NCBI GenBank assembly: GCA_902799905.1
Contig: CADCCB010000028.1
Coordinates: forward strand, 1 to 51,512
Origin: an uncultured Prevotellaceae bacterium
GTDB lineage: Bacteria > Bacteroidota > Bacteroidia > Bacteroidales > Bacteroidaceae
Direction: 5' to 3'
DNA length: 51,512 nt
Below are positions 1 through 9,647 of the stretch, one piece after another. Within the stretch, counting starts at the first letter, position 1, and each line of letters starts with the position of its first letter. Under the pieces are notes generated by a model, which worked only from the letters and a program-made list of their open reading frames with translations, did not search any database and was not told where the DNA came from. A program made the translations under genes and the position numbers.

Positions 1-1
1 T

Positions 2-775
2 GGCACGTTCGAGGATATTACTGCATCCGTGCCAGAGAAGTCTCTCGTTTACGGTAAGCGTTCAACCGGTGGTCGAAACAACACCGGTAAGATGACTGTA
101 CGCTACATGGGCGGCGGTCACAAGAAGAAGTATCGTCTGATCGACTTCAAGCGAGAGAAAGATGGTGTTCCTGCTGTAGTTAAGACAATCGAGTACGATC
201 CGAACCGTTCGGCCCGTATCGCATTGCTCTTCTACGCAGATGGTGAAAAACGCTACATTATTGCTCCCAATGGACTGCAGGTCGGCACGACGCTGATGTC
301 TGGAGCAGAGGCAGCACCTGAGATTGGTAATGCCCTGCCGCTGGCCAACATCCCTGTGGGTACGGTGATTCACAACATTGAACTCCGTCCCGGTCAGGGT
401 GCCCTGCTCGTTCGTTCGGCTGGTAATTTTGCTCAGTTGACTTCTCGTGAAGGAAGTTACTGCGTGATCAAACTCCCCTCGGGAGAGACACGTAAGGTGC
501 TTTCTGCTTGTAAGGCTACTGTTGGTGCCGTAGGCAACTCTGACCACGCTCTGGAACAGTCTGGTAAGGCTGGACGTTCACGCTGGTTGGGTCAGCGCCC
601 GCACAACCGTGGTGTTGTGATGAACCCGCACGATCACCCGATGGGTGGTGGTGAAGGCCGTCAGTCTGGTGGACACCCACGTTCACGTAAGGGTCTGTAC
701 GCTAAGGGTCTGAAGACACGCGCACCGAAGAAGCTTTCAAACAAGTACATTATTGAAAGAGCAAACAAGAAGTAA
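2..775 (+). CDS. rplB: 50S ribosomal protein L2 (uL2), 5' end outside window
   Basis: L2 lies at the peptidyl-transferase centre and helps join the subunits. The frame is open from the first bases ([10 protein letters not shown] precedes the GTG at 29), so the gene starts before the window and the GTG is not its start. The C-terminal hallmark [17 protein letters not shown], with the conserved His region, is intact, and the protein ends in the usual basic tail. It is the first gene here of a long S10-spc-alpha operon, with rpsS 22 bp downstream. Confidence 0.97.
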   Translation, partial: GTFEDITASVPEKSLVYGKRSTGGRNNTGKMTVRYMGGGHKKKYRLIDFKREKDGVPAVVKTIEYDPNRSARIALLFYADGEKRYIIAPNGLQVGTTLMSGAEAAPEIGNALPLANIPVGTVIHNIELRPGQGALLVRSAGNFAQLTSREGSYCVIKLPSGETRKVLSACKATVGAVGNSDHALEQSGKAGRSRWLGQRPHNRGVVMNPHDHPMGGGEGRQSGGHPRSRKGLYAKGLKTRAPKKLSNKYIIERANKK

Positions 776-797
776 ACAACGAAACAAGAGTTAAATT

Positions 798-1064
798 ATG
801 AGTCGTTCATTAAAGAAAGGTCCGTATATCAACGTCTCTCTCGAGAAGAAGGTTCTCGCTATGAATGAGAGCGGCAAGAAGACTGTTGTCAAGACATGGG
901 CCAGAGCATCAATGATCTCCCCCGATTTCGTGGGACACACTGTTGCAGTTCATAACGGTAACAAATTTATCCCTGTTTACATTACTGAGAACATGGTCGG
1001 TCACAAACTCGGTGAGTTTGCACCTACCCGTCGTTTCGGTGGTCACGCCGGTAACAAGAAGTAA
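798..1064 (+). CDS. rpsS: 30S ribosomal protein S19 (uS19)
   Basis: An 88-residue uS19, the normal length. It binds the 16S rRNA head next to S13. The start [11 protein letters not shown] and the C-terminal [17 protein letters not shown] are family hallmarks. It sits between rplB and rplV as in most bacteria. The 46-bp spacer to rplV holds a heptamer array. Confidence 0.97.
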   Translation: MSRSLKKGPYINVSLEKKVLAMNESGKKTVVKTWARASMISPDFVGHTVAVHNGNKFIPVYITENMVGHKLGEFAPTRRFGGHAGNKK

Positions 1065-1074
1065 TGCTCAGGGG

Positions 1075-1102
1075 AATTGTAAATTGTAAATTGAAAATTG
1101 AA
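1075..1102. repeat. Four-unit heptamer array (AATTGTA/AATTGAA)
   Basis: Four 7-base units in a row, AATTGTA twice then AATTGAA twice, fill the spacer just before the rplV start at 1111. The period is exact. The same period-7 design recurs before rplR, rpsK and rplQ with different unit sequences. Confidence 0.8.
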
Positions 1103-1110
1103 AATTAACA

Positions 1111-1518
1111 ATGGGAGCAAGAAAACATATTAAGGCTGAAGAAAGAAAAGCAGCACTTAAGACACAGTATTTTGCAAAGCTGAAAGGCTGTCCTTCTTCT
1201 CCGCGCAAGATGCGTTATGTCGTTGACATGATTCGCGGCATGGAGGTGAACCGCGCACTCGGTGTGCTGCGCTTCTCGAAGAAGGCTGCTGCTGCTGATG
1301 TGGAGAAACTCCTCCGCTCGGCCATCAACAACTGGGAGCAGAAGAACGATCGCAAGGCAGAGGCCGGCGAACTGTTCATTACCCGCATCTTCGTGGATGA
1401 GGGTGTTACTTTGAAGCGAATGAGACCGGCACCTCAGGGTCGTGGCTATCGTATCCGTAAGCGTTCGAACCACGTCACTCTGTTCGTTGACGCTAAAACT
1501 AATGACGTAAAAGAATAA
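1111..1518 (+). CDS. rplV: 50S ribosomal protein L22 (uL22)
   Basis: A 135-residue uL22 with its long beta-hairpin region ([20 protein letters not shown]), which lines the exit tunnel and is the site of macrolide-resistance changes in other species. It is slightly longer than the E. coli protein, as is usual in Bacteroidota. The ATG at 1111 follows the heptamer array directly. rpsC begins 2 bp after the stop, so coupled translation is likely. Confidence 0.97.
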   Translation: MGARKHIKAEERKAALKTQYFAKLKGCPSSPRKMRYVVDMIRGMEVNRALGVLRFSKKAAAADVEKLLRSAINNWEQKNDRKAEAGELFITRIFVDEGVTLKRMRPAPQGRGYRIRKRSNHVTLFVDAKTNDVKE

Positions 1519-1520
1519 GT

Positions 1521-2243
1521 ATGGGACAGAAAGTAAATCCAATTAGCAACCGTCTGGGTATCGTAAGAGGTTGGGATTCAAATTGGTTCGGAGGCAAGGA
1601 CTTCGGAGATAACCTGGTAGAGGATCAGAAAATCCGTAAGTACCTCAACGAGCGTCTGGCTAAGGCTAGCGTGTCGAAAATCGTCATCGAGCGTACTTTG
1701 AAACTGGTTACCATTACTATTTGCACGGCTCGTCCGGGTATCGTCATTGGTAAGGGCGGACAGGATGTGGACAATCTGAAGGATGAGTTGAAGAAACTCT
1801 TCGACAAGGAAGTTCAGATCAATATCTTTGAGGTGAAGCGTCCGGAACTCGACGCTACGATCGTTGCCACGAACATCGCTCGCCAGATTGAGGGCAAGAT
1901 CGCTTACCGTCGTGCTATTAAGCAGGCCATCGCCAATACGATGCGTGCTGGTGCCGAGGGTATTAAGGTTCAAATTTCGGGACGTCTGAATGGTGCTGAA
2001 ATCGCACGCAGTGAGATGCTCAAGGAAGGCCGTACACCGCTGCACACCTTCCGTGCTGATATCGATTTCTGCCAGGCAGAGGCTCTTACCAAGGTAGGAC
2101 TGCTGGGTATCAAGGTCTGGATTTGCCGTGGAGAGATCTATGGTAAGGTTGACCTCGCCCCCAACTTCTCTCAGGAGAAGCAGGTAGGCCGTGGTAATGG
2201 CGGTAACAGGGATGGCCGTAAGTTCCGTAATAAGAAGAAGTAA
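1521..2243 (+). CDS. rpsC: 30S ribosomal protein S3 (uS3)
   Basis: A 240-residue uS3, starting [18 protein letters not shown]. The KH-domain GxxG motif is seen in [10 protein letters not shown], and the C-terminal domain carries [12 protein letters not shown]. It helps form the mRNA entry channel and the ribosomal helicase site. The tail is basic and Gly-rich. It lies between rplV and rplP in the conserved order. Confidence 0.97.
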   Translation: MGQKVNPISNRLGIVRGWDSNWFGGKDFGDNLVEDQKIRKYLNERLAKASVSKIVIERTLKLVTITICTARPGIVIGKGGQDVDNLKDELKKLFDKEVQINIFEVKRPELDATIVATNIARQIEGKIAYRRAIKQAIANTMRAGAEGIKVQISGRLNGAEIARSEMLKEGRTPLHTFRADIDFCQAEALTKVGLLGIKVWICRGEIYGKVDLAPNFSQEKQVGRGNGGNRDGRKFRNKKK

Positions 2244-2270
2244 TAAACAGTAAAAAAGAAAGAATCTATC

Positions 2271-2699
2271 ATGTTACAGCCTAAGAGAGTAAGATATAGA
2301 AGGCCTCAGGACGGACGTGGCAACAAAGGCAACGCCCACAGAGGTACGACGCTGGCTTTCGGATCTTTCGGCATCAAGACACTTGATGCAAAATGGATCG
2401 ACAGCCGTCAGATTGAGGCAGCACGTGTTGCCATCAACCGTTATATGAACCGTGAAGGTCAGGTGTGGATTCGTATTTTCCCCGACAAACCCATCACTCG
2501 CAAGCCTGCTGACGTGCGAATGGGTAAAGGTAAGGGTGATCCCGCAGGATGGGTAGCCCCCGTGACTCCTGGCCGTATCCTCTTTGAAGTAGAGGGCGTT
2601 CCCTTTGAGGTTGCCAAGGAGGCCCTGCGCCTCGGTGCCCAGAAACTGCCCGTGAAGACCAAGTTTGTTGTAAGACGCGACTACGATAAAAACGCTTAA
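2271..2699 (+). CDS. rplP: 50S ribosomal protein L16 (uL16)
   Basis: A 142-residue uL16, starting [16 protein letters not shown], with the conserved core [16 protein letters not shown] near the peptidyl-transferase centre and A site. The length is slightly above the E. coli form and normal for Bacteroidota. rpmC follows after 5 bp. Confidence 0.97.
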   Translation: MLQPKRVRYRRPQDGRGNKGNAHRGTTLAFGSFGIKTLDAKWIDSRQIEAARVAINRYMNREGQVWIRIFPDKPITRKPADVRMGKGKGDPAGWVAPVTPGRILFEVEGVPFEVAKEALRLGAQKLPVKTKFVVRRDYDKNA

Positions 2700-2704
2700 T
2701 TAGT

Positions 2705-2899
2705 ATGAAGACGAAGGAAATTAAGGAACTCGAGACCAAGGATCTGGCCGAGCGCATTGAGGAGGAGGTTGCCAAGTACAACCAGATGAAGTTCAACCAC
2801 AACGTCACTCCGCTGGAGAATCCATCACTGATTAAGGCTGCACGTCGTGACATTGCACGTATGAAGACGGAACTCCGTCAGAGAGAACTTAACAAATAA
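2705..2899 (+). CDS. rpmC: 50S ribosomal protein L29 (uL29)
   Basis: A 64-residue uL29, two predicted helices, located near the tunnel exit where SRP and trigger factor dock. The central stretch [20 protein letters not shown] and the [15 protein letters not shown] end match the family. It is tightly packed between rplP and rpsQ. Confidence 0.95.
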   Translation: MKTKEIKELETKDLAERIEEEVAKYNQMKFNHNVTPLENPSLIKAARRDIARMKTELRQRELNK

Positions 2900-2910
2900 C
2901 AATGGTCCAG

Positions 2911-3168
2911 ATGGAAACAAGAAATTTAAGAAAGACAAGACAGGGTGTCGTCATTAGCAACAAGATGGATAAAACCATTGTTATTGCCGCTAAGTTCAAG
3001 GAGAAGCACCCGATTTATGGTAAGTTCGTCCAGAAGACGAAGAAGTACCATGCACATGATGAGAAGAATGAGTGTCAGGTAGGCGATACCGTACTCATTA
3101 TGGAAACCCGCCCTCTGTCTAAGACAAAGCGCTGGAGACTAGTACAAATCGTTGAAAAAGCTAAGTAA
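2911..3168 (+). CDS. rpsQ: 30S ribosomal protein S17 (uS17)
   Basis: An OB-fold primary 16S rRNA binder. Two ATGs are in frame, at 2902 ([11 protein letters not shown]) and 2911 (METRNLRK). The second gives the form typical of Bacteroidota uS17, so it is preferred, but 2902 is possible because it lies only 2 bp after the rpmC stop. Conserved stretch: [19 protein letters not shown]. Confidence 0.95.
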   Translation: METRNLRKTRQGVVISNKMDKTIVIAAKFKEKHPIYGKFVQKTKKYHAHDEKNECQVGDTVLIMETRPLSKTKRWRLVQIVEKAK

Positions 3169-3170
3169 TT

Positions 3171-3536
3171 ATGATACAGACAGAATCAAGACTTACAGTA
3201 GCTGATAACAGCGGTGCACGTGAGGCTCTCTGCATCCGTGTGCTGGGCGGTACCCGCCGCCGTTATGCCAGCGTGGGCGACGTGATTGTCGTAGCCATCA
3301 AGAATGCTATTCCCACGAGTGACGTGAAAAAGGGTGCAGTTTCGAAGGCTCTGATTGTTCGCACCAAGAAGGAAATCCGTCGTGCTGATGGTTCTTACAT
3401 CCGCTTCGACGACAACGCTTGCGTGCTGCTGAACAACGCTGGCGAACTCCGCGGTAGCCGTATCTTCGGCCCTGTGGCTCGCGAGTTGCGTGCAGTCAAC
3501 ATGAAGGTCGTATCTTTGGCACCTGAGGTTCTTTAA
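3171..3536 (+). CDS. rplN: 50S ribosomal protein L14 (uL14)
   Basis: A 121-residue uL14 with the family opening [20 protein letters not shown] and ending [10 protein letters not shown]...[10 protein letters not shown]. It forms a bridge to the small subunit and is part of the binding surface for the silencing factor RsfS. It is 2 bp from rpsQ and 19 bp from rplX. Confidence 0.97.
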   Translation: MIQTESRLTVADNSGAREALCIRVLGGTRRRYASVGDVIVVAIKNAIPTSDVKKGAVSKALIVRTKKEIRRADGSYIRFDDNACVLLNNAGELRGSRIFGPVARELRAVNMKVVSLAPEVL

Positions 3537-3555
3537 CATTAAAAGATTAAAAGTA

Positions 3556-3873
3556 ATGAGCAAGTTACATATCAAGAAAAACGATACCGTCATCGTCCTG
3601 GCCGGTGAGGACAAGGGCAAGACTGGTAAGGTGCTGAAGGTCTTGGTAGACAAGGAGCGTGCCATTGTTGAGGGTGTGAACTACGTCAACAAGAGCACCA
3701 AGCCCAATGCCAAGAATCCTCAGGGTGGCTTCGAGAAGGTAGAGGCTCCCATCCATATTTCTAATTTAAGTCTGATCGATCCGAAGAGCGGCAAACCCAC
3801 CCGCGTGTCTATCAAGCATGAGGGCAAGAACGTGATTCGTATCGCCAAAAAGTCAGGGGAGGAGATTAAGTAA
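3556..3873 (+). CDS. rplX: 50S ribosomal protein L24 (uL24)
   Basis: A 105-residue uL24, a KOW-domain protein that starts 50S assembly. The KOW motif is seen in [19 protein letters not shown] near the N-terminus. Its stop codon TAA shares one base with the ATG of rplE (TAATG at 3871-3875), which predicts translational coupling. Confidence 0.96.
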   Translation: MSKLHIKKNDTVIVLAGEDKGKTGKVLKVLVDKERAIVEGVNYVNKSTKPNAKNPQGGFEKVEAPIHISNLSLIDPKSGKPTRVSIKHEGKNVIRIAKKSGEEIK

Positions 3874-4430
3874 TGGCAAATACAGCACAACTTAAGAAGA
3901 CTTATGCCGAGCAGATTGCTCCGGCATTGATGAAGCAGTTCAACTACAGTTCTGCAATGGAGATTCCCGTCCTGAAGAAGATCGTGGTCAACCAGGGTCT
4001 GGGTGACGCTACTCAGGACAAGAAGATTATCGAGGTGGCTATCAACGAGATTACCGCCATCACTGGTCAGAAGGCTGTGGCTACCTATTCAAAGAAGGAT
4101 ATCGCCAACTTCAAACTGCGTAAGAAGATGCCCATCGGCGTGATGGTCACTCTGCGCCGTGAGCGTATGTACGAGTTCCTCGAGAAACTGGTTCGCATCG
4201 CACTGCCCCGTATCCGCGACTTCAAGGGTATCGAGAGCAAGTTCGACGGCCGTGGTAACTACACACTGGGTGTCCAGGAGCAGATTATCTTCCCCGAGAT
4301 CAATATCGATTCAGTAGACCGTATCCAAGGTATGAACATCACCTTCGTTACGACGGCTAAGACCGACGAGGAGGGCTTTGCTCTGCTGAAGGCTTTCGGT
4401 CTCCCATTCAAGAACGCTAAAAACGACTAA
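3873..4430 (+). CDS. rplE: 50S ribosomal protein L5 (uL5)
   Basis: A 185-residue uL5 that carries 5S rRNA into the central protuberance. Conserved segments are [11 protein letters not shown], the P-site loop region [15 protein letters not shown], and [20 protein letters not shown]. The start overlaps the rplX stop by one base. Confidence 0.97.
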   Translation: MANTAQLKKTYAEQIAPALMKQFNYSSAMEIPVLKKIVVNQGLGDATQDKKIIEVAINEITAITGQKAVATYSKKDIANFKLRKKMPIGVMVTLRRERMYEFLEKLVRIALPRIRDFKGIESKFDGRGNYTLGVQEQIIFPEINIDSVDRIQGMNITFVTTAKTDEEGFALLKAFGLPFKNAKND

Positions 4431-4435
4431 GAGAT

Positions 4436-4753
4436 ATGGCAAAAGAATCAATGAAGGCCCGCGAGGTTAAGCGCGCCAAACTCGTTGCCCGCTATGCTGA
4501 GAAGCGTGCTGCACTGAAGAAGATCATCGCTACGGCTGATGTGAACACCGATGAAGGTGCCATGGCTGCCTATGAGGCTGCCCGCAAGTTGCAGGCTATT
4601 CCCCGCAATGCCAACCCCATCCGTCTGCACAACCGTTGCAAGATCACGGGTCGTCCCAAGGGCTACATGCGCCAGTTCGGTCTCTCTCGTATCCAGTTCC
4701 GTGAGATGGCATCCAGCGGTCTCATTCCTGGTGTGAAGAAGGCCAGTTGGTAA
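4436..4753 (+). CDS. rpsN: 30S ribosomal protein S14 (uS14), zinc-free type
   Basis: A 105-residue uS14. The C-terminal half [20 protein letters not shown] is clear. There is only one Cys, and no CxxC pair, so this is the zinc-independent (C-) form. It is longer than the roughly 89-residue form I recall for Bacteroides, with an extra stretch around residues 36-50 ([17 protein letters not shown]). The spacer to rpsH is 134 bp and holds a paired heptamer array. Confidence 0.95.
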   Translation: MAKESMKAREVKRAKLVARYAEKRAALKKIIATADVNTDEGAMAAYEAARKLQAIPRNANPIRLHNRCKITGRPKGYMRQFGLSRIQFREMASSGLIPGVKKASW

Positions 4754-4756
4754 TCT

Positions 4757-4830
4757 GGCAATTGGCTATTAGCTATTAGCAGTTAGCTGTTAGCCTAGCC
4801 AAAAGCCAATAGCCAAAGGCTAAAAGCGAA
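4757..4830. repeat. Paired inverted heptamer arrays between rpsN and rpsH
   Basis: The dinucleotide GC recurs exactly every 7 bases at 4758, 4765, 4772, 4779, 4786 and 4793, then after one phase shift at 4798, 4805, 4812, 4819 and 4826. The left units are of the GCTATTA type. The right units are their inverse (AGCCAAT, AGCCAAA), so the RNA could fold into a long imperfect hairpin inside the operon mRNA. Confidence 0.85.
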
Positions 4831-4887
4831 AGAGTATTTTTATTTAATATTGTCGGGGCAGTCCCGATTAATTAAACAATTTATTTT

Positions 4888-5283
4888 ATGACAGATCCAA
4901 TAGCAGATTATCTGACGAGGTTGAGAAACGCAATCATGGCTCATCACCGTGTTGTGGAGGTTCCTGCCTCAAACTTGAAGAAGGAAATCACGAAGATCCT
5001 CTTCGAGAAGGGCTACATCCTGAACTACAAGTTCATCGAGGATGGTCCTCAGGGTACTATCAAGGTCGCCTTGAAGTATGATCCTGTAACAAAAGAGAAC
5101 GCCATCAAGTTCTTGAAGCGCGTATCCACACCAGGTCTCCGTAAGTACACTGGTTACAAGGATATGCCGAGAGTAATTAACGGACTGGGTATCGCCATCT
5201 TATCTACGTCCAAGGGTGTAATGACTGACAAAGAGGCCACACAGCAGAAGATTGGCGGTGAGGTGCTTTGCTACGTATATTAA
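4888..5283 (+). CDS. rpsH: 30S ribosomal protein S8 (uS8)
   Basis: A 131-residue uS8, starting MTDPIADYLTRLRNA and ending GGEVLCYVY, which are family hallmarks. It binds the central domain of 16S rRNA. In enterobacteria it is also the repressor of the spc operon; whether that holds here is unknown. A short hairpin (TCGGG...CCCGA) lies at about 4853-4868, ahead of the start. Confidence 0.97.
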   Translation: MTDPIADYLTRLRNAIMAHHRVVEVPASNLKKEITKILFEKGYILNYKFIEDGPQGTIKVALKYDPVTKENAIKFLKRVSTPGLRKYTGYKDMPRVINGLGIAILSTSKGVMTDKEATQQKIGGEVLCYVY

Positions 5284-5298
5284 TTGGAGGATTGCATT

Positions 5299-5868
5299 AT
5301 GTCTAGAATAGGAAAATTGCCAATTAGTATTCCTGCAGGTGTTACCGTTGCCCAGGATAAGGATGGTGTGGTGACCGTAAAGGGTCCCAAGGGTGAACTC
5401 TCACAGAAGGTCGACAAGTCTATCATCGTGAAGATCGAGGATGGTCACGTGACTTTCGAGGTTGACGAGAACAGCCCTGTGAATATTAAGCAGAAACAGG
5501 CTTTCCATGGCCTCTATCGCGCACTGGTGAACAATATGGTCGTTGGTGTGAGCGAGGGCTACAAGAAGGAGTTGGAACTCGTTGGCGTGGGTTACCGCGT
5601 CTCGAACCAGGGCAACGTCATCGAGTTTGCACTGGGCTATACGCACCCCATTTTCATTCAACTTCCCAAGGAAGTGAAGGTTGAGACCAAGTCTGAGCGT
5701 AACCAGAACCCCCAGATCATTCTGGAGAGTGCTGACAAGCAGTTGCTCGGTCTTATCTGTGCAAAAATTCGTTCTTTCCGCAAGCCTGAGCCTTATAAAG
5801 GAAAGGGTATCTTGTTCAAGGGTGAAGTTATCCGTCGTAAGTCGGGTAAGTCCGCTTCCGCGAAGTAA
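5299..5868 (+). CDS. rplF: 50S ribosomal protein L6 (uL6)
   Basis: uL6 with duplicated domains, near the sarcin-ricin loop. The reading frame is open from a TTG at 5284, right after the rpsH stop. The ATG at 5299 gives the family start MSRIGKLPISIPAGV and has a good ribosome site (GGAGG at 5286-5290) in front of it, so 5299 is chosen. Conserved C-terminus: RKPEPYKGKGILFKGEVIRRK. Confidence 0.96.
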   Translation: MSRIGKLPISIPAGVTVAQDKDGVVTVKGPKGELSQKVDKSIIVKIEDGHVTFEVDENSPVNIKQKQAFHGLYRALVNNMVVGVSEGYKKELELVGVGYRVSNQGNVIEFALGYTHPIFIQLPKEVKVETKSERNQNPQIILESADKQLLGLICAKIRSFRKPEPYKGKGILFKGEVIRRKSGKSASAK

Positions 5869-5875
5869 TCTTTAT

Positions 5876-5903
5876 AGTTAAAAGTTAAAAGTTAAAAGTT
5901 AAA
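5876..5903. repeat. Four-unit heptamer array (AGTTAAA)
   Basis: Four perfect copies of AGTTAAA at 5876, 5883, 5890 and 5897 fill the rplF-rplR spacer and end 5 bp before the rplR ATG. Confidence 0.85.
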
Positions 5904-5908
5904 AGATT

Positions 5909-6253
5909 ATGACGACTAAGAAAGAAGAAAGACGAATTAAGATCAAATACAGAATTCGTAAGAGCGTTTTCGGTACTGCCGAGCGTCCCCGTATGAGCGT
6001 GTTCCGCAGCAACAAGCAGATCTACGTTCAGGTGATAAATGATGTGGAAGGTAAAACACTTGCATCTGCTTCTTCGATTGGCCTCGAGGCCATGCCGAAG
6101 ATTGAGCAGGCTGCCAAGGTTGGTGAACTGATCGCTGCCAAGGCCAAGGAAGCCGGCATCTCTGCCGTTGTCTTCGACCGTAACGGCTATCTGTATCACG
6201 GCCGTGTGAAGTCGCTCGCTGATGCTGCACGTAAAGGTGGACTTAATTTCTAA
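5909..6253 (+). CDS. rplR: 50S ribosomal protein L18 (uL18)
   Basis: A 114-residue uL18, the 5S rRNA binder of the central protuberance. Family features are [20 protein letters not shown] at residues 15-34 and the ending [20 protein letters not shown]. It is separated from rpsE by 6 bp. Confidence 0.96.
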   Translation: MTTKKEERRIKIKYRIRKSVFGTAERPRMSVFRSNKQIYVQVINDVEGKTLASASSIGLEAMPKIEQAAKVGELIAAKAKEAGISAVVFDRNGYLYHGRVKSLADAARKGGLNF

Positions 6254-6259
6254 ACGATT

Positions 6260-6772
6260 ATGGCAATGAACAAAGTTAAGATTAATAGTGACATTGAACT
6301 GAAAGACAGACTGGTTGCCATCAACCGTGTTACTAAGGTAACCAAGGGCGGTCGCACCTTCACATTCGCAGCCATCGTGGTTGTCGGCGACGGCAACGGC
6401 GTGATTGGCTGGGGTCTGGGTAAGGCCGGTGAGGTCACCGCAGCCATCGCCAAGGGCGTTGAGTCTGCCAAGAAGAATCTGGTAAAGGTTCCCGTGCTCA
6501 AAGGTACCATCCCTCACGAGATGGAGGCTCACTTCGGTGGTGCTCAGGTGTTCCTGAAGCCCGCTGCTGCAGGTACTGGTCTGGTGGCCGGTGGTGCTAT
6601 GCGTGCTGTGCTGGAGAGTGCTGGTGTCAAGGACGTGCTTGCTAAGTCAAAGGGTTCGTCGAACCCCCACAACCTGGTGAAGGCTACCATCGAGGCCCTG
6701 TCTCAGATGCGCGACGCCTACACCGTGGCAGGTACTCGTGGAATCAGTATGGAAAAAGTATTCAGAGGATAA
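6260..6772 (+). CDS. rpsE: 30S ribosomal protein S5 (uS5)
   Basis: A 170-residue uS5 with the double-stranded-RNA-binding N-terminal domain ([19 protein letters not shown]) and the S5 C-terminal domain ([19 protein letters not shown]). It takes part in decoding accuracy. Two ATGs lie together at 6260 and 6266 (MAMNKV); the first is used here. Confidence 0.96.
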   Translation: MAMNKVKINSDIELKDRLVAINRVTKVTKGGRTFTFAAIVVVGDGNGVIGWGLGKAGEVTAAIAKGVESAKKNLVKVPVLKGTIPHEMEAHFGGAQVFLKPAAAGTGLVAGGAMRAVLESAGVKDVLAKSKGSSNPHNLVKATIEALSQMRDAYTVAGTRGISMEKVFRG

Positions 6773-6790
6773 AAACAGGAGGTTAAGACT

Positions 6791-6967
6791 ATGGCAACAA
6801 TCAAGATTAAGCAGATTAAGAGTAAGATTGGTTATCCCGTTGACCAGAAGCGTACCCTTGAGGCTCTCGGCCTTCGCAAGATCGGCCAGGAGATCGAGAA
6901 GGAAGACACTCCCGCTATCCGTGGTATGATTCGCAAGGTTCATCATCTGGTGACCGTTATTGACTAA
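6791..6967 (+). CDS. rpmD: 50S ribosomal protein L30 (uL30)
   Basis: A short frame encoding 58 residues, [20 protein letters not shown] at the start, then [11 protein letters not shown] and a C-terminal [14 protein letters not shown]. These are the uL30 landmarks, and the place between rpsE and rplO is the expected one. AGGAGG at 6777-6782 is a strong ribosome site, 8 bp ahead of the ATG. Confidence 0.95.
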   Translation: MATIKIKQIKSKIGYPVDQKRTLEALGLRKIGQEIEKEDTPAIRGMIRKVHHLVTVID

Positions 6968-6999
6968 GTTTAGTAATCACAATTAAAACAGAATCCAAT

Positions 7000-7446
7000 A
7001 TGAAACTGAATAATTTGAAACCTGCAGAGGGCTCTACACACTCACGTCGTAGGATTGGTCGCGGCACAGGCTCTGGTCTGGGCGGTACTTCTACCCGTGG
7101 TCACAAGGGTGCCAAGGCTCGCTCTGGTTATAAGAAGAAGATTGGCTTCGAGGGTGGTCAGATGCCTCTGCAGCGTCGTCTGCCGAAGTCGGGCTTCAAG
7201 AATATCAACCACAAGGAATTCTTCGCCGTCAACCTTTCTACCCTGCAGAAACTGGCAGAGAGCAAGGGTCTCACCAAGATTGGAATCGAGGAGTTGGTAG
7301 CCGCTGGTCTGACCAATGGCAAGGAACTCGTCAAGGTTCTGGGCAACGGTGAGTTGAAGGCAAAGATCGATGTCGTGGCCAATGCTTTCTCGAAGACCGC
7401 AGAAGAAGCAATTAAAGCAGTAGGTGGAACCGCAACAATAATCTAA
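7000..7446 (+). CDS. rplO: 50S ribosomal protein L15 (uL15)
   Basis: A 148-residue uL15, starting MKLNNLKPAEGSTHSRRRIG, with the Gly/Arg-rich N-terminal arm GRGTGSGLGGTSTRGHKGAK that penetrates the 50S core, and GGQMPLQRRLPKSGFKN. It is followed after 8 bp by secY. Confidence 0.97.
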   Translation: MKLNNLKPAEGSTHSRRRIGRGTGSGLGGTSTRGHKGAKARSGYKKKIGFEGGQMPLQRRLPKSGFKNINHKEFFAVNLSTLQKLAESKGLTKIGIEELVAAGLTNGKELVKVLGNGELKAKIDVVANAFSKTAEEAIKAVGGTATII

Positions 7447-7454
7447 GAAGTAAG

Positions 7455-8840
7455 ATGAAGAAGTTTATAGACACCCTAAAGAACATCTGGAAGATTGAGG
7501 ATCTGCGTCAGCGTATCCTTATTACGACATTGTTCGTCGCAATTTACCGTTTCGGTTCAAAGATTGTGCTTCCCGGCGTTAATTTCAATGTACTGGAGAA
7601 ACTTAACTCTGGTGATGAGAAATTCGGTCTGGCCGATCAGACAGCAACAGGTCTGATGTCCTTGCTCGACATGTTCTCGGGTGGTGCATTCTCCCAGGCA
7701 TCCATCTTTGCTCTGGGTATCATGCCTTACATCTCTGCTTCTATCGTTATGCAACTTCTTGCTATCGTGGTGCCTTATTTCCAGAAGATGCAGCGCGAGG
7801 GCGAGAGTGGCCGCAAGAAGATTAACCAGTACACCCGTTACCTGACAATAGCCATCCTGTTGTTCCAGGCTCCGAGTTACTTGGTTAACATGAAAATGCA
7901 GATCGGACAGTTGGCGTGGGAAGGTATTCCCGCGTTCAACCCCGTCCTGAGTTGGGGTATTTACATGGCCCTGGCTTCTATTATGCTTGCGGCAGGAAGT
8001 ATGTTCATCCTCTGGCTGGGTGAACGCATTACCGATAAGGGTATAGGTAACGGTGTCTCGCTGATCATTATGATTGGTATCATCGCACGTCTGCCGGGAT
8101 CATTCGCCCAGGAGGTGGGTTCCCGTTTTGCAGGTGCTACGGGCGGTGGTCTGGTCATGTTCCTCATCGAGATCATCATTCTCTATGCAGTTGTATGCGC
8201 ATCTATTGTTTTGGTACAGGGTGTCCGCAAGGTTCCTGTACAATATGCAAAGCGTGTTGTTGGAAATAAGCAGTACGGTGGCGCACGCCAGTACATCCCG
8301 TTGAAACTCTTCGCAGCCAACGTGATGCCTATCATCTTTGCTCAGGCACTGATGTTCATTCCTCTGGCCGTTGCCCAGTATGCAGATAAGGATACGGGTT
8401 GGTTCATGCTCGCCATGCGAGACCAGAACTGGCTGTACTACATCATCTACACCATACTGATTATCATCTTCACATATTTCTATACCGCTATTACGCTGAA
8501 CCCCACACAGATGGCAGAGGACATGAAGCGCAACAATGGCTTCATCCCTGGCATCAAGCCTGGTAAGGAAACGGCTGACTACATTGACACGATTATGTCG
8601 CGCATCACACTGCCCGGTTCTCTGTTCATTGCATTCATCGCCGTGATGCCTGCCTTCGCAGGACTGCTGGGTGTACAGAAGGAGTTCTCGCAGTTCTTTG
8701 GCGGTACGTCGCTTCTGATTCTTGTCGGTGTGGTACTTGATACCCTCCAGCAGATTGAAAGTCACCTGTTGATGCGTCACTATGACGGCCTGCTCAACTC
8801 GGGACGTATTCATGGTCGTGGTGGTGTAGCAGCCTACTAA
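7455..8840 (+). CDS. secY: Protein translocase subunit SecY
   Basis: The channel subunit of the Sec translocon in the inner membrane, 461 residues with about ten predicted membrane segments. Typical landmarks are the plug-region stretch LLDMFSGGAFSQASIFALGI, GERITDKGIGNGVSLII and the cytoplasmic loop FTYFYTAITLNPTQMAEDMK. Proteins exported here by Sec include the lipoproteins and secreted proteins further along the window. Confidence 0.97.
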   Translation: MKKFIDTLKNIWKIEDLRQRILITTLFVAIYRFGSKIVLPGVNFNVLEKLNSGDEKFGLADQTATGLMSLLDMFSGGAFSQASIFALGIMPYISASIVMQLLAIVVPYFQKMQREGESGRKKINQYTRYLTIAILLFQAPSYLVNMKMQIGQLAWEGIPAFNPVLSWGIYMALASIMLAAGSMFILWLGERITDKGIGNGVSLIIMIGIIARLPGSFAQEVGSRFAGATGGGLVMFLIEIIILYAVVCASIVLVQGVRKVPVQYAKRVVGNKQYGGARQYIPLKLFAANVMPIIFAQALMFIPLAVAQYADKDTGWFMLAMRDQNWLYYIIYTILIIIFTYFYTAITLNPTQMAEDMKRNNGFIPGIKPGKETADYIDTIMSRITLPGSLFIAFIAVMPAFAGLLGVQKEFSQFFGGTSLLILVGVVLDTLQQIESHLLMRHYDGLLNSGRIHGRGGVAAY

Positions 8841-8844
8841 GCGG

Positions 8845-9642
8845 ATGAAGATATTTCTGAAGACAGAAGACGAAATCGAGTTGATGCGCCAGGCCAACCA
8901 ACTTGTTGGTAAGACCCTTGGCGAATTGGCAAAGCATATCAAGCCTGGTGTAACGACCCTCCAGTTGGACAAGGTGGCCGACACGTTCATACGTGACCAC
9001 GGAGCCATTCCGACTTTCAAGGGCTTCCCGAATCCATATGGAGGGCCGTTTCCTGCCAGCATCTGCACATCGGTGAATGATGTCGTTGTGCATGGGGTGC
9101 CTGACGACACTGTGTTGAAAGAGGGAGATATCATCTCTATCGATTGCGGCACATTGCTCAACGGATTCAACGGCGACTCCTGCTATACGTTCTGCGTTGG
9201 CGAAGTATCCGACGAAGTGAAGCGACTGCTTCGCATCACCAAGGAGTCACTCTATAAGGGTATAGAGATGGCTGTGGCAGGAAAACATGTGGGTGACATT
9301 GGCAGTACCGTTCAAGACTACTGTGAAGCCAACGGCTATGGAGTTGTTCGCGAACTGACTGGCCACGGCATCGGTAAGGAGATGCATGAGGATCCCCAGG
9401 TGCCCAACTACGGTAAGCGCGGCAATGGTGTCATGTTGAAAGCCGGCATGTGTATCGCCATTGAGCCGATGATTACGATGGGCAAGCGCGACATCTGTCT
9501 GAAGGCTGACCGCTGGAGTGTCTGCACCCGTGACGGGAAGCCCGCAGCCCATTTCGAGCACACGATAGTTGTCCGCCGGGGCAAGTCCGAGATTTTATCC
9601 TCGTTTGAAGAAGTTGAAACATTTGAAGGTAAACTATACTAA
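8845..9642 (+). CDS. map: Methionine aminopeptidase, type I
   Basis: Removes the initiator Met from nascent proteins. 265 residues. The metal ligands of the pita-bread fold can be seen in order: two Asp in [13 protein letters not shown], His in [14 protein letters not shown], Glu in CIAIEPM and the last Glu in HFEHTIVV. The ATG is 4 bp after the secY stop. Map between secY and infA, with no adk here, is usual for Bacteroidota. Confidence 0.97.
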   Translation: MKIFLKTEDEIELMRQANQLVGKTLGELAKHIKPGVTTLQLDKVADTFIRDHGAIPTFKGFPNPYGGPFPASICTSVNDVVVHGVPDDTVLKEGDIISIDCGTLLNGFNGDSCYTFCVGEVSDEVKRLLRITKESLYKGIEMAVAGKHVGDIGSTVQDYCEANGYGVVRELTGHGIGKEMHEDPQVPNYGKRGNGVMLKAGMCIAIEPMITMGKRDICLKADRWSVCTRDGKPAAHFEHTIVVRRGKSEILSSFEEVETFEGKLY

Positions 9643-9647
9643 ACAGC

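Noticed and set aside
62-547. Long minus-strand frame opposite rplB, and similar frames opposite other ribosomal genes
   Set aside because: These mirror the strong codon bias of the real genes and have no family likeness or start signals.
8100-9170. 356-codon minus-strand frame across secY and map
   Set aside because: It overlaps two well-recognised genes and reads as a shadow frame with no domain features.
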